Positions 9,267-16,944 are shown, counted from the stretch's first letter. The stretch: DNA of 64,000 nt from Modestobacter sp. VKM Ac-2985 (GCF_026967925.1 NZ_JAPVBI010000002.1:921628-985627); one strand, 5' to 3'. A program made the numbers and translations. Notes: generated by a model from the letters alone, not told the origin.

Positions 9267-10004
9267 TCACGCTGTGTGCACGACCTGGAACGCTTCGGCC
9301 AGGTGCCCGTCGGGCAGGCCGTGGGTGCGCGCGTTCTGTCGCATCCAGCCGGTCAGGAACTCCTCCATCTGGCCCTCCGGCCAGTGCGAGACCTGGCTGA
9401 CGTGCGCGCGGAGCGCGGCGAGCTTGCGGTCCAGCACGTCGGTCACGTCCACGGCGTGGTCCGAGCGGGGCCCGCCGCCCAGCCACACCTCCGACACCGT
9501 CCAGGCCTCCAGGCCCTCGTCGGCCAGCAGCTCGGGGAAGGCGAAGGGGTTGCGGGCGTCGGGGTAGACGGCGCGCAGCGTGGACTCGCCGACGGTCAGG
9601 TGGTCGGGGTGACTGGCCCCGATCCGCTCCCAGAACCGCTCCGGTGAACTGGTCAGGACCCGCTGCGGGCGCACCTGCCGGATCACCCGGCTGATGTCCC
9701 GGCGCAGCTCCAGGGTCGGCTCCAGCCGCCCGTCGGGGTACCCGAGGAACCGCACGTCGCTGACCCCGACCGCGGCCGCGGCGACGGTCTGCTCCGCCCG
9801 CCGCAGCGGCCCCATCTCCTCGCGCGGGGTGTCGTCGAACCCGCCGGCGTCGCCGTCGGTGACCATGCAGTACGTGACCTCGGTGCCGGCCGCGGTCCAG
9901 GTGGCGACGGTCCCGGCGCTGCCGAAGTCGACGTCGTCGGGGTGGGCGAGCACGCACAGGGCGCGCTCGACGAACGGGGCAGGGGCCTCGGGCAGCGGCA
10001 TCAC
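9267..10004 (-). CDS. PIG-L family (LmbE-like) deacetylase
   Basis: A 245-residue zinc-dependent N-acetylglucosaminyl-type deacetylase. The metal-binding signature LAHPDDVDFGSAGT lies near the N-terminus, with GDAGGFDD and the second metal ligand in SHPDHLTVGE near residue 125. Mycothiol enzymes MshB and Mca belong to this family, but the sequence is short and does not identify this as either one. GTG (10004) and ATG (10001) are adjacent; the GTG is favoured by a -10-like box 7 bases upstream. It follows the sigma-factor gene by 10 bases on the same strand and may be co-transcribed with it. Confidence 0.9.
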   Translation of the reverse strand: MMPLPEAPAPFVERALCVLAHPDDVDFGSAGTVATWTAAGTEVTYCMVTDGDAGGFDDTPREEMGPLRRAEQTVAAAAVGVSDVRFLGYPDGRLEPTLELRRDISRVIRQVRPQRVLTSSPERFWERIGASHPDHLTVGESTLRAVYPDARNPFAFPELLADEGLEAWTVSEVWLGGGPRSDHAVDVTDVLDRKLAALRAHVSQVSHWPEGQMEEFLTGWMRQNARTHGLPDGHLAEAFQVVHTA

Positions 10005-10011
10005 GCGGGCG

Positions 10012-10017
10012 AGCCTA
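10012..10017 (-). promoter_or_regulatory. candidate -10 box for the PIG-L gene
   Basis: TAGGCT, 7 bases before GTG 10004. It matches the leaderless pattern seen elsewhere in the window but overlaps the sigma-factor stop codon, so it may be coincidental. Confidence 0.35.
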
Positions 10018-10929
10018 GGTCGCGGCGCCCGGGCGTCCGGCCAGGCCCTGCAGCTTGTCGGGGTTGCGGACGACCAGCACCTGCTCGATGAGCCCGTCGG
10101 CGACGACGAGCGACATGGTCAGGAACGGCTCGGCGCCGCTCCAGCCCACGATCGCCGGGGTGCCGTTGACCTCCACGACCTCGATCCGCAGGTCCGGCAC
10201 GTCCGTGGCCTGCGCGGCGATCCCGACCAGGAACCGGCTGACCTTCTCCGCGCCGGTGATCGGTCGCAGCGCCGCCTTGGCCTTGCCGCCGCCGTCGCTG
10301 ACCAGGACGACGTCGGGGGCCAGCGCCGCCAGCAGCGCCGCGACGTCACCGCCCGCGCAGGCCGCCAGGAAGCGGTCGGTCACCTCCCGCTGGGCACGGC
10401 GGTCGGTGTCGAACCGGGGACGACGGGCCTGTACGTGCTCCCGTGCCCGGTGGGCCATCTGCCGGACGGCGGACTCGCTGCGGCCCAGCGCGGCCGCGAC
10501 CTCGGCGACCGGGAGGGCGAAGACCTCGCGGAGCACGAAGACCGCACGCTCGGCGGGGGAGAGGGTCTCCAGCACGACCAGCAGCGCCAGGGACACCTGC
10601 TCCCCGGTCTCGGCGACCTCGCTCGGGTCGGCCGGGCCGGGTGCCGCGGCGACCCGGTCTCCCCCGGTGAGCAGCGGCTCGGGCAGCCACGGCCCGACGT
10701 AGCTCTCCCGCCGGGTGCGGGCGGAGCGGAGCCGGTCGAGCGCCAGCCGGGTGGTGACCTGCACCAGGTAGGCCCGGGGGTCGGTGACGTCGGCCCGGTC
10801 GGCTGCCGACCAGCGCAGCCATGCGTCCTGCACGGCGTCCTCGGCGTCGGCCACGCTGCCCAGCAGCTGGTAGGCGACGGAGAACAGCAGTCGGCGGTGG
10901 TCGGCGAACGGGTCGGCGGCGGCGCTCAC
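10015..10929 (-). CDS. SigJ-type ECF sigma factor with SnoaL-like C-terminal domain
   Basis: A 304-residue RNA polymerase sigma factor of the long ECF class. Region 2 is DPFADHRRLLFSVAYQLLGS plus AEDAVQDAWLRW, and region 4 is LSPAERAVFVLREVFALPVAEVAAALGRSESAVRQMAHRARE. After about residue 190 there is a SnoaL-like domain (AALLAALAPDVVLVSDGGGKAKAALRPITG) typical of the SigJ/ECF41 type, which modulates activity in place of an anti-sigma factor. GTG at 10929 gives a 4-base GTGA overlap with the upstream carboxymuconolactone-decarboxylase-like gene, the usual ECF41 partner. The target promoter probably includes that partner gene (family knowledge). Confidence 0.92.
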   Translation of the reverse strand: MSAAADPFADHRRLLFSVAYQLLGSVADAEDAVQDAWLRWSAADRADVTDPRAYLVQVTTRLALDRLRSARTRRESYVGPWLPEPLLTGGDRVAAAPGPADPSEVAETGEQVSLALLVVLETLSPAERAVFVLREVFALPVAEVAAALGRSESAVRQMAHRAREHVQARRPRFDTDRRAQREVTDRFLAACAGGDVAALLAALAPDVVLVSDGGGKAKAALRPITGAEKVSRFLVGIAAQATDVPDLRIEVVEVNGTPAIVGWSGAEPFLTMSLVVADGLIEQVLVVRNPDKLQGLAGRPGAAT

Positions 10930-11489
10930 CGGCCCGGCACCCCGCACCGGTCCCGGAAGCCCTGGCTGGTCAGCCCGAGGGCGGCGTTGGTCCGCGAGCG
11001 GGAGTTCTCCACGGAGATCATCATCGTGAGCTCCACCAGCTGGGCGTCGTCCAGGTCACGCCGCAGGTCCGCGACCATCTCGTCGGTCACCTGCGGTGGG
11101 GTCGCCGTCATGGCCTCCGCGTAGGCCATCACCCGTCGTTCCAGGTCGCTGTACACCGGGCTGTCCCGCCACCGCGGGACGTCGCGCAGCTTGGCCGGGT
11201 CCACCCCGCGCTGACTGCTCTCCCAGAAGCCGAAGTCCAGGCACCAGGAACAGCCGATGGTGGTCGCCGCGGACATCACCGCCAGCGCCTTGAGCGTCGG
11301 GTCCAGCCGGCGCCACCGGTCCACGCTCTTCTCGTAGCGGACCTGGCTGAGCAGCACGCGCGGGTGGTGCGCCATCGCCGCGCCCGGGTCGAGCACCGCT
11401 CCGAACGTTCGGCGGGACCACCAACCCGCGGCTCGGGTCAGCGGGGTGCGGGGCGGGTCGAGCGGGATGCGGGCGGTGTCGGTGGTCAT
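10926..11489 (-). CDS. carboxymuconolactone decarboxylase/AhpD-family protein
   Basis: A 187-residue all-helical AhpD-like protein. The redox pair CxxC is present in TIGCSWCLDFGFW, preceded by LDPTLKALAVMSAAT and followed by the helix LVELTMMISVENSRSRTNAALG. These proteins act as alkylhydroperoxidase-like thiol enzymes. ATG at 11489 is chosen because GGAGAGG lies 9 bases upstream; a Met six codons earlier is possible. It is first in a minus-strand operon with a SigJ/ECF41 sigma factor, which is the standard pairing of the two families and suggests a peroxide or disulfide-stress circuit. Confidence 0.88.
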   Translation of the reverse strand: MTTDTARIPLDPPRTPLTRAAGWWSRRTFGAVLDPGAAMAHHPRVLLSQVRYEKSVDRWRRLDPTLKALAVMSAATTIGCSWCLDFGFWESSQRGVDPAKLRDVPRWRDSPVYSDLERRVMAYAEAMTATPPQVTDEMVADLRRDLDDAQLVELTMMISVENSRSRTNAALGLTSQGFRDRCGVPGR

Positions 11490-11592
11490 GTCCGTCGTCC
11501 TCTCCATCGGTCGGTGCCCATGGAGACGGGACGGCGCCCGCCGACGTGACATCCGCCCTCGACCGCACGGGGGCTGGGCGAGGAGGACGGCG

Positions 11593-11910
11593 TCAGAGCC
11601 GGCCGCGGCCCTGGCGCAGCAGCATCATCCCGAGGGTCGAGCCGTCGGGGCCGAGGGCGTCGCGGAACCGGGCGAGCACCCGCTGCTCGCGGGAGAGCGA
11701 CAGCCGCATGCCACCGCTCGCGGTGCGCAGCGAGCCGATCTCCTGGGAGATGGACAGCCGGCGCCGCACGAGCGCGATGATCTCGGCGTCGCAGGCGTCG
11801 ATCTCACCGCGCAGCGCGTCGATCCGCGCCCCGGGGTCCGCCGCCGTGTCCGCGGCCGAGCCGTCGGTGCTGGGGGAGAGGGCGGTGCTGGGGGAGAGGG
11901 TGGTGCTCAT
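11593..11910 (-). CDS. chorismate mutase (AroQ type)
   Basis: A 105-residue protein whose last 75 residues form an AroQ helical domain: IDALRGEIDACDAEIIALVRRRLSISQEIG, then the active-site Arg/Lys-bearing helices to LLRQGRGRL. It converts chorismate to prephenate for Phe and Tyr. The first ~30 residues (STTLSPSTALSPSTDGSAAD) are a low-complexity tail. ATG at 11910 follows GGAGGAACCG. The gene is the equivalent of M. tuberculosis Rv0948c by position, divergent from the pcrA helicase. A hairpin with a T-run and a short open frame lies in its upstream leader and may control it. Confidence 0.88.
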   Translation of the reverse strand: MSTTLSPSTALSPSTDGSAADTAADPGARIDALRGEIDACDAEIIALVRRRLSISQEIGSLRTASGGMRLSLSREQRVLARFRDALGPDGSTLGMMLLRQGRGRL

Positions 11911-11953
11911 CGGTTCCTCCGGGGTGCAGGAGGCCGTCGGGACCCCGGAGACG

Positions 11954-11985
11954 GAAAACGCCCCGGGGCCGTGGGCCCGGGGCGT
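11954..11985 (-). terminator. hairpin plus T-run in the chorismate mutase leader (possible attenuator)
   Basis: On the minus strand a 10-bp perfect stem (11985-11976 with 11967-11958, 8-base loop) is followed directly by TTTT (11957-11954). No complete minus-strand gene lies upstream, so it terminates leader RNA before the chorismate mutase gene 44 bases further on. Confidence 0.6.
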
Positions 11986-12001
11986 CGTGTGCGGTGGCGG
12001 T

Positions 12002-12064
12002 TCAGCCAGCCGAGACGGACACCGGAACCCGGTGGCCGTAGGAAAACTCTCGAGGGCTGAGCAC
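12002..12064 (-). other. possible leader peptide (20 codons) before chorismate mutase
   Basis: A GTG-initiated 20-codon frame reading VLSPREFSYG... ending VSVSAG, stop TGA at 12002. It contains one Phe and one Tyr codon close together. CACACT lies 7 bases before the GTG, matching the leaderless -10 spacing. The terminator hairpin begins 16 bases after the stop. Translation is not proven. Confidence 0.35.
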
Positions 12065-12166
12065 GTCCAGGAGTGTGCCACAGCCCACGGTCCCGGGCCA
12101 TCGCCGACCACTCCGCCGACCACCCCGCCGACACGCGGGCCGCCAGGACCTGTCGGTGTCCCGGCT

Positions 12167-12172
12167 TAGAGT
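12167..12172 (+). promoter_or_regulatory. -10 box for pcrA
   Basis: TAGAGT ends 9 bases before the ATG at 12182, so transcription should begin at or within about 3 bases of the start codon. No ribosome-binding site is present. Confidence 0.6.
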
Positions 12173-12181
12173 GGCGGGGTC

Positions 12182-14473
12182 ATGAGCAGCCCCCAGCACA
12201 CCCTCCCCGGCACCGCCGCGCTCCCCCGGCACACCGCCGGCCAGACCGGCCGCGAGCTGGACCGGATGCTCGCCGGCCTGAACAGCCCGCAGCGCGAGGC
12301 CACGGTGCACGAGGGCAGCCCGCTGCTCATCGTCGCCGGTGCGGGTTCGGGCAAGACGCGGGTGCTCACCCACCGCATCGCCTACCTGCTCGGCGCCCGC
12401 GGCACCTCGCCCGGCGAGATCCTCGCGATCACCTTCACCAACAAGGCCGCCGGGGAGATGAAGGAGCGGGTCGCCGCGCTGGTCGGCCCGCGGGCCCGGG
12501 CCATGTGGGTGTCCACGTTCCACTCGATGTGCGTGCGCATCCTGCGGGCCGAGGCCGGCAAGCTCGGCATGAAGAGCTCGTTCACCATCTACGACCAGGG
12601 CGACTCGGTCCGGCTGATGACGATGGTCGCCCGCGACCTGGACCTCGACGCCAAGCGCTATCCCGGTCGGAGCCTGGCCAACCAGGTGTCGAACCTGAAG
12701 AACGAGCTGGTCGACGAGGAGTCCTACGCCCCGCAGACGGCACCGGAGAAGGTGCTGAAGGAGGCGTACACCCTCTACCAGCGGCGGCTGCGCGAGGCGC
12801 ACGCCATGGACTTCGACGACCTGATCATGACCACGGTGCACCTGCTCCAGGCCTTCCCCGACGTCGCCGAGCACTACCGCCGCCGGTTCCGGCACGTGCT
12901 GGTCGACGAGTACCAGGACACCAACCACGCCCAGTACGTGCTGGTCCGCGAGCTGGTCGGCACGCACGGTGGCCCGGTGCCGCCGGCCGAGCTGTGCGTC
13001 GTCGGCGACGCCGACCAGTCGATCTACGCCTTCCGGGGCGCGACGATCCGCAACATCGACGAGTTCGAGCGCGACTACCCCGACGCCACCACCATCGTGC
13101 TGGAGCAGAACTACCGCTCCACCCAGCGGATCCTGCGCGCGGCCAACCAGGTGATCGCCCGCAACACCGCCCGCCGGCCGAAGAACCTGTGGTCCGACGC
13201 CGGAGACGGCGAGCTGATCGAGGGCTACGTCGCCGACAACGAGCACGACGAGGCCGCCTGGGTCGCCGAGCAGATCGACGCGCTCACCGACGAGGGCACG
13301 GCCCGGCCGGCCGACATCGCGATCTTCTACCGCACCAACAACGCCTCCCGCGTCTTCGAGGAGGTGTTCATCCGGGTCGGCATGCCCTACAAGGTGGTCG
13401 GCGGCGTGCGCTTCTACGAGCGCCGCGAGGTCCGGGACGCGGTCGCCTACCTGAAGGTGGTCGCCAACCCGGCCGACGTGGTCAGCCTGCGCCGGGTGCT
13501 GAACACCCCCAAGCGCGGCATCGGCGAGCGGGCCGAGGCGTGCGTCGAGCGGTTCGCCGACCGCGAGCGGATCCCCTTCGCCAGCGCGCTGCGGCGGTGC
13601 TCGGAGGTCGGCGACCTGGCCACCCGCTCGCTCAAGGCGATCCAGGAGTTCGTCGCCCTGCTGGAGGAGTTCGAGCAGCTGGTCGAGACCGGTTCCGGCC
13701 CGGCGGCGCTGCTGGAGAGCGTGCTCGACCGCACCGGCTACCTCGCCGAGCTCGAGGCGAGCACCGACCCGCAGGACGAGGGCCGGGTCGACAACCTCAA
13801 CGAGCTGATCTCGGTGGCCGCCGAGTTCGAGGCGGCCAACCCCGGGGGCACGGTCACCGAGTTCCTCGAGCAGGTCTCGCTGGTCGCCGACGCCGACCAG
13901 ATCCCGGTCAGCGGTGACGAGGCGGGCGTGGTGACGCTGATGACCCTGCACACGGCCAAGGGCCTGGAGTTCCCGGTGGTCTTCCTCACCGGCCTGGAGG
14001 ACGGCGTCTTCCCGCACCTGCGGGCCCTCGGTGACCCGCGGGAGCTGGAGGAGGAGCGGCGACTGGCCTACGTGGGCATCACCCGGGCGCGGCAGCGGCT
14101 GTTCCTCTCCCGCGCCACCGTGCGCACCAGCTGGGGGCAGCCGGCCTACAACCCGCCGTCCCGGTTCCTCGACGAGCTGCCGGCCGACGCCGTCCACTGG
14201 GAGCGGCTGGAGCCGGCCCCCAGCAAGCCGATGAGCTCCGCGCAGGCCCGGGTCGCCTCGACCGGCCTGTCCACCGGAGGGCTCCGTGGTGGGGCGGGCA
14301 ACCGGGCGGTGATCAGCGTCGACGTCGGCGACCGGGTCAGCCACGACGCCTTCGGGCTCGGCACGGTGGTCGAGATCAACGGCGCCGGCGACAAGGCGCA
14401 GGCCACGGTCGACTTCGGCTCCGGTGGCACCAAGCGCCTCGTGCTCCGCTACGCACCGCTGGTCAAGCTCTGA
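12182..14473 (+). CDS. pcrA: UvrD/PcrA-family ATP-dependent DNA helicase
   Basis: A 763-residue superfamily-1 3'-5' DNA helicase for repair and replication restart. Ordered motifs are: Q-motif LNSPQREA, Walker A GAGSGKTRVLTHR, Ia TFTNKAAGEMK, II VDEYQDTN, III GDADQSIYAFRGA, IV EQNYRSTQRI, V TLHTAKGLEFPVVF and VI YVGITRARQRLFLS. The C-terminus has the Tudor-like RNA polymerase-binding region (VGDRVSHDAFGLGTVVEINGAGDKAQATVDF) common to PcrA/UvrD1. It matches M. tuberculosis Rv0949 in position and type. The start is an ATG immediately after a -10 box. Confidence 0.96.
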   Translation: MSSPQHTLPGTAALPRHTAGQTGRELDRMLAGLNSPQREATVHEGSPLLIVAGAGSGKTRVLTHRIAYLLGARGTSPGEILAITFTNKAAGEMKERVAALVGPRARAMWVSTFHSMCVRILRAEAGKLGMKSSFTIYDQGDSVRLMTMVARDLDLDAKRYPGRSLANQVSNLKNELVDEESYAPQTAPEKVLKEAYTLYQRRLREAHAMDFDDLIMTTVHLLQAFPDVAEHYRRRFRHVLVDEYQDTNHAQYVLVRELVGTHGGPVPPAELCVVGDADQSIYAFRGATIRNIDEFERDYPDATTIVLEQNYRSTQRILRAANQVIARNTARRPKNLWSDAGDGELIEGYVADNEHDEAAWVAEQIDALTDEGTARPADIAIFYRTNNASRVFEEVFIRVGMPYKVVGGVRFYERREVRDAVAYLKVVANPADVVSLRRVLNTPKRGIGERAEACVERFADRERIPFASALRRCSEVGDLATRSLKAIQEFVALLEEFEQLVETGSGPAALLESVLDRTGYLAELEASTDPQDEGRVDNLNELISVAAEFEAANPGGTVTEFLEQVSLVADADQIPVSGDEAGVVTLMTLHTAKGLEFPVVFLTGLEDGVFPHLRALGDPRELEEERRLAYVGITRARQRLFLSRATVRTSWGQPAYNPPSRFLDELPADAVHWERLEPAPSKPMSSAQARVASTGLSTGGLRGGAGNRAVISVDVGDRVSHDAFGLGTVVEINGAGDKAQATVDFGSGGTKRLVLRYAPLVKL

Positions 14474-14850
14474 GCTGGTCGGCGGGGAGCTCGTAGACCA
14501 GCTCCGGACCGTCCTCGTCGTCCTCCTGCTCACCGACCAGCACGAAGCCGTAGGGGAGCGCGAGGGCCCGGGAGGCGGTGTTGGTCGGGCTGATCGTCAC
14601 CCGGACGGTGCGCACCGCCGGGTCCCCGGCCGCCCGGGCGAGCAGCTTGCTCGACGGCGGCACGGGCGTGGCCCTGCCGGCGCCACGTCGGGCACGACGA
14701 CGTAGCCGATCTCCACCATGCTGTCGTCGTCGGGTGCGCCGTGGAAGCCCGCCCGGCCCACCGCCACACGGCGGTCCGGGTCCCAGATCACCCGGGTGAC
14801 TGCCGGGCCCTCGACCTGGGTCAGCCGACGGAGAGGCCGCGCTCGGCGAG
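14463..14850 (-). pseudogene. decayed GNAT acetyltransferase (two frameshifts, no clear start)
   Basis: On the minus strand the pieces of one GNAT acetyltransferase lie in three frames. TRVIWDPDRRVAVGRAGFHG and MVEIGYVVVPDV are in the first. After an apparent extra G near 14688, RRQGHARAAVEQ (the acetyl-CoA-binding RxxGxA loop) continues in the second. After an apparent extra A near 14650, LLARAAGDPAVRTVRVTISP to the ELPADQLRA end continues in the third. The N-terminal strand is missing or runs into the end of the M23 peptidase gene, so the left boundary of coding is uncertain. Two single-base insertions within about 40 bases could be true decay or assembly error. Confidence 0.7.
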
Positions 14851-15687
14851 CCACGCCTCCGGGTCGATCGGCTTGCCGTTCATCCCACCGCGGTGGATCT
14901 CGAAGTGCAGGTGCGGTCCGGTCGACTGGCCCTGGTTGCCGACCTTGGCGATCTGCTGACCCGCCGACACGACGTCGCCGGCAGACACGTCGTAGTAGCG
15001 CATGTGCCCGTAGATCTGGACGTTGCCGTCGGCGTCCTGGATGTAGACGGCGTTGCCGTAGCCCGACGCGGGACCGGCGCGCAGCACGACCCCGTCCGCC
15101 GCGGCGAAGATCGGCGTGCCGAGGGGGGCGGCGAGGTCCAGCCCCCAGTGCATGGTGCCCCAGCGCTGGCAGAAACACGTGGTCAGCCGGCCGGAGGTGG
15201 GCACGACGAAGTCCGGCTCGCGGGCTGCTCGCGAGGCGGCGATCTCACTCAGCCGGGCCTGGGCCTCCGCCTGGCTGATCTCCCCGCGCACGCCCTCGAC
15301 GTCCACGCCGCCGGCGAAGCTGGCGTCGGTCAGGCCCAGCCCGTAGTCCACGCCGGAGGCCACCGGGGCGGGTGCCGGTTCGCCGAGGCCGCCCATCAGC
15401 GAGGTCGCCAGGGCGCCGACCACGGCGACGGCGAGGAGCACCGGCGCCCGGCGCCGCGGCGGTCGGGGGACGCGGCGCCGCGTGGCCGCCCCGGGTGAGC
15501 TCGGCGGGGTCTCCTCGAGTTCGGCCGGGGTGTCGTTGGCGCTGCCGGAATCGGTCTCCTGGGTGGCCGCCCACTCGCGGTCCCAGTCCCAGTCGTCGTC
15601 GAACTCGTCGGTCCAGTCGCCGGAGGCGCCGGTGGGGGCGGCCACGGGGACGACCGCGGACTGCGTGCGGCCGACGAGTTCTCGCAT
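14821..15687 (-). CDS. M23-family cell-wall metallopeptidase, membrane-anchored
   Basis: A 288-residue peptidoglycan endopeptidase. Residues 1-75 are cytoplasmic and acidic (DWTDEFDDDWDWDREW), followed by an Arg-rich stop (RRRVPRPPRRR), one membrane helix (APVLLAVAVVGALATSLMGGL) and an extracytoplasmic region with a short helical stretch. The lysostaphin-type domain has zinc ligands in HWGLDLA and GPHLHFEIH plus the TSGRLTTCFCQRWG entry. ATG 15687 is the first Met that keeps the acidic tail. The gene equals Rv0950c by position. Its 5' leader is unusually long, and a broken acetyltransferase gene follows directly. Confidence 0.9.
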   Translation of the reverse strand: MRELVGRTQSAVVPVAAPTGASGDWTDEFDDDWDWDREWAATQETDSGSANDTPAELEETPPSSPGAATRRRVPRPPRRRAPVLLAVAVVGALATSLMGGLGEPAPAPVASGVDYGLGLTDASFAGGVDVEGVRGEISQAEAQARLSEIAASRAAREPDFVVPTSGRLTTCFCQRWGTMHWGLDLAAPLGTPIFAAADGVVLRAGPASGYGNAVYIQDADGNVQIYGHMRYYDVSAGDVVSAGQQIAKVGNQGQSTGPHLHFEIHRGGMNGKPIDPEAWLAERGLSVG

Positions 15688-15832
15688 ACGGGACAACGGG
15701 CACCTTCCCGGGCAGCACGCCGGGGGGAGCCGGGCGTCGTCGGGCACCAGCCGGCCGCAGGGAGCGGCTGGTGCTGGCACTGCGGTTTCGGTGACGCCGA
15801 CGGGAATCCCATCGGTGTCATTCGCGACGCTA
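15688..15832 (-). promoter_or_regulatory. long 5' leader and promoter of the M23 peptidase gene
   Basis: A -10 box TAGCGT occupies 15832-15827 (minus strand), leaving an untranslated leader of roughly 130 bases. The leader contains a stable hairpin with CACCAGCC paired to GGCTGGTG around 15745-15775. No standard riboswitch core is recognisable. Regulation at RNA level is possible but unproven. Confidence 0.4.
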
Positions 15833-15928
15833 CGGAGGGCGGCAGGGGCGACCAACGACCTGACTGCGCGTGTCGGTGCGCAGAGCTATGAGTGACGACA
15901 CCCGCAGTTGGCAGGTGTCGACAAGTGG

Positions 15929-16834
15929 TCAGGCGGCCGCGACAGGGGTGTCGTCGGCCTCGGTCCGCAGGCCGGCCAGGGTCGCGGCGACCTCGTCGAC
16001 CACACCCCGGTGGATGGGCAGCGACATGTGCCCCACGCCCGGCACGAGGACGTTGCGGGCCTGGAGGTCGGGGTGGTCGCAGCGCCCGGCCGACGACGGC
16101 ACGACCATCTGGTCCAGGTCGCTGTAGACGGCCGTCACCCGGGTCCGGCACGCCGGCGCCGGGGCGGCGAGCTCCTGGAACAGTGCGGAGCCAGGCCGGA
16201 GCTGGCGCACCAGGCGGGTGGGCAGGACGTGCGCCCACCGGCTCCCACCGTGTGGCGTCCCCAGCGTGACCAGCGACTCCACCCGCGCATCGCCGCCCAG
16301 GCGCTGCACGAGGTACCGGGCCACCAGCCCACCGAGGCTGTGGCCCACCACGTGCACCCGGTCGTGCCCGGTGGCCCGGCAGACCTCCTCGATGTGCTGA
16401 CCCAGCGCCTCGGCAGCGCTCTCCACGTCCCGCAGCAGCGGGCTGTAGTTCCACGTGCCGACCTGGGTGAAGCCGCGTCGACGGAGGCCTCGGCGCATCA
16501 CCGCGAACACCGACCGGTTGTCCACCAGCCCGTGGACCAGGACGACGGGGATGCGGGCGGCCAGGGGGTCGGCGGCGAACAGTGCGCGGACGGCGGCCGG
16601 CTGTGGGTGGGGGCGGTAGCTCCCGTCGGGGCGCAGTCGCTCGGTGCGGGTGCCGAGCGGGTAGAGCAGCGTGTGTGCCCCGACCCAGGCCAGCTCGGTG
16701 AGGCTGCCGGTGATCGCGGCCGGGGAGACGAGTCGTCGGAGGCCGGTGCGCCGAGGGGCTGCTGGGGCGTCGCTCGCTGCTCCCGCGCGCGGGGCGTGCC
16801 AGGCTGGTGTGGAGGGCAGAACGGGTACCTGCAC
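15929..16834 (-). CDS. alpha/beta-hydrolase (lipase-like)
   Basis: A 301-residue hydrolase of the bacterial triacylglycerol-lipase type. The oxyanion motif is VVLVHGLVDNRSVF, the nucleophile elbow is VVGHSLGGLVARYL, and then LVTLGTPHGGSRWA is the typical lipase GTPHGG. The acid is probably in VYSDLDQMV and the His in GVGHMSLP. The first ~85 residues are Ala/Pro-rich with a mildly hydrophobic stretch (SLTELAWVGAHTLLYPLG), so a signal or membrane association is possible. GTG 16834 has GGGAGGGAGAG upstream. It is divergent from the membrane protein gene at 16998. The natural ester substrate is unknown. Confidence 0.85.
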   Translation of the reverse strand: MQVPVLPSTPAWHAPRAGAASDAPAAPRRTGLRRLVSPAAITGSLTELAWVGAHTLLYPLGTRTERLRPDGSYRPHPQPAAVRALFAADPLAARIPVVLVHGLVDNRSVFAVMRRGLRRRGFTQVGTWNYSPLLRDVESAAEALGQHIEEVCRATGHDRVHVVGHSLGGLVARYLVQRLGGDARVESLVTLGTPHGGSRWAHVLPTRLVRQLRPGSALFQELAAPAPACRTRVTAVYSDLDQMVVPSSAGRCDHPDLQARNVLVPGVGHMSLPIHRGVVDEVAATLAGLRTEADDTPVAAA

Positions 16835-16922
16835 GCCGCTCTCCCTCCCGTCCGTCCCGGCACCGCGCCGGGCGGCGCGCCATGGGCAGTGGTGTGCTCG
16901 GTTCAGGGGACCGTAATGCCCC

Positions 16923-16944
16923 GTTGTGTTGAGAGTCACACAAC
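16923..16944. promoter_or_regulatory. inverted repeat in the divergent lipase/membrane-protein region
   Basis: Arms GTTGTGT (16923-16929) and ACACAAC (16938-16944) flank an 8-base centre in the 163-bp intergenic stretch between the divergent genes starting at 16834 and 16998. It looks like a regulator-binding site; no candidate regulator is adjacent. Confidence 0.35.

Noticed and set aside
12002-14533. Long open frame (843 codons) antisense to pcrA
   Set aside because: High-G+C codon use leaves antisense frames open; its product is low-complexity, rich in Gly/Asp/His/Arg/Leu/Val, with no motifs. The plus-strand helicase explains the region. The same applies to antisense frames over guaA, sucC-sucD, purN-purH, cdd-deoA and the DEAD-box helicase. 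Only the last 20 codons of this frame are kept, as a possible leader peptide.
15688-15832. c-di-AMP (ydaO) riboswitch ahead of the M23 peptidase
   Set aside because: Expected for such genes in actinobacteria, but the conserved core segments of that riboswitch could not be found by eye.
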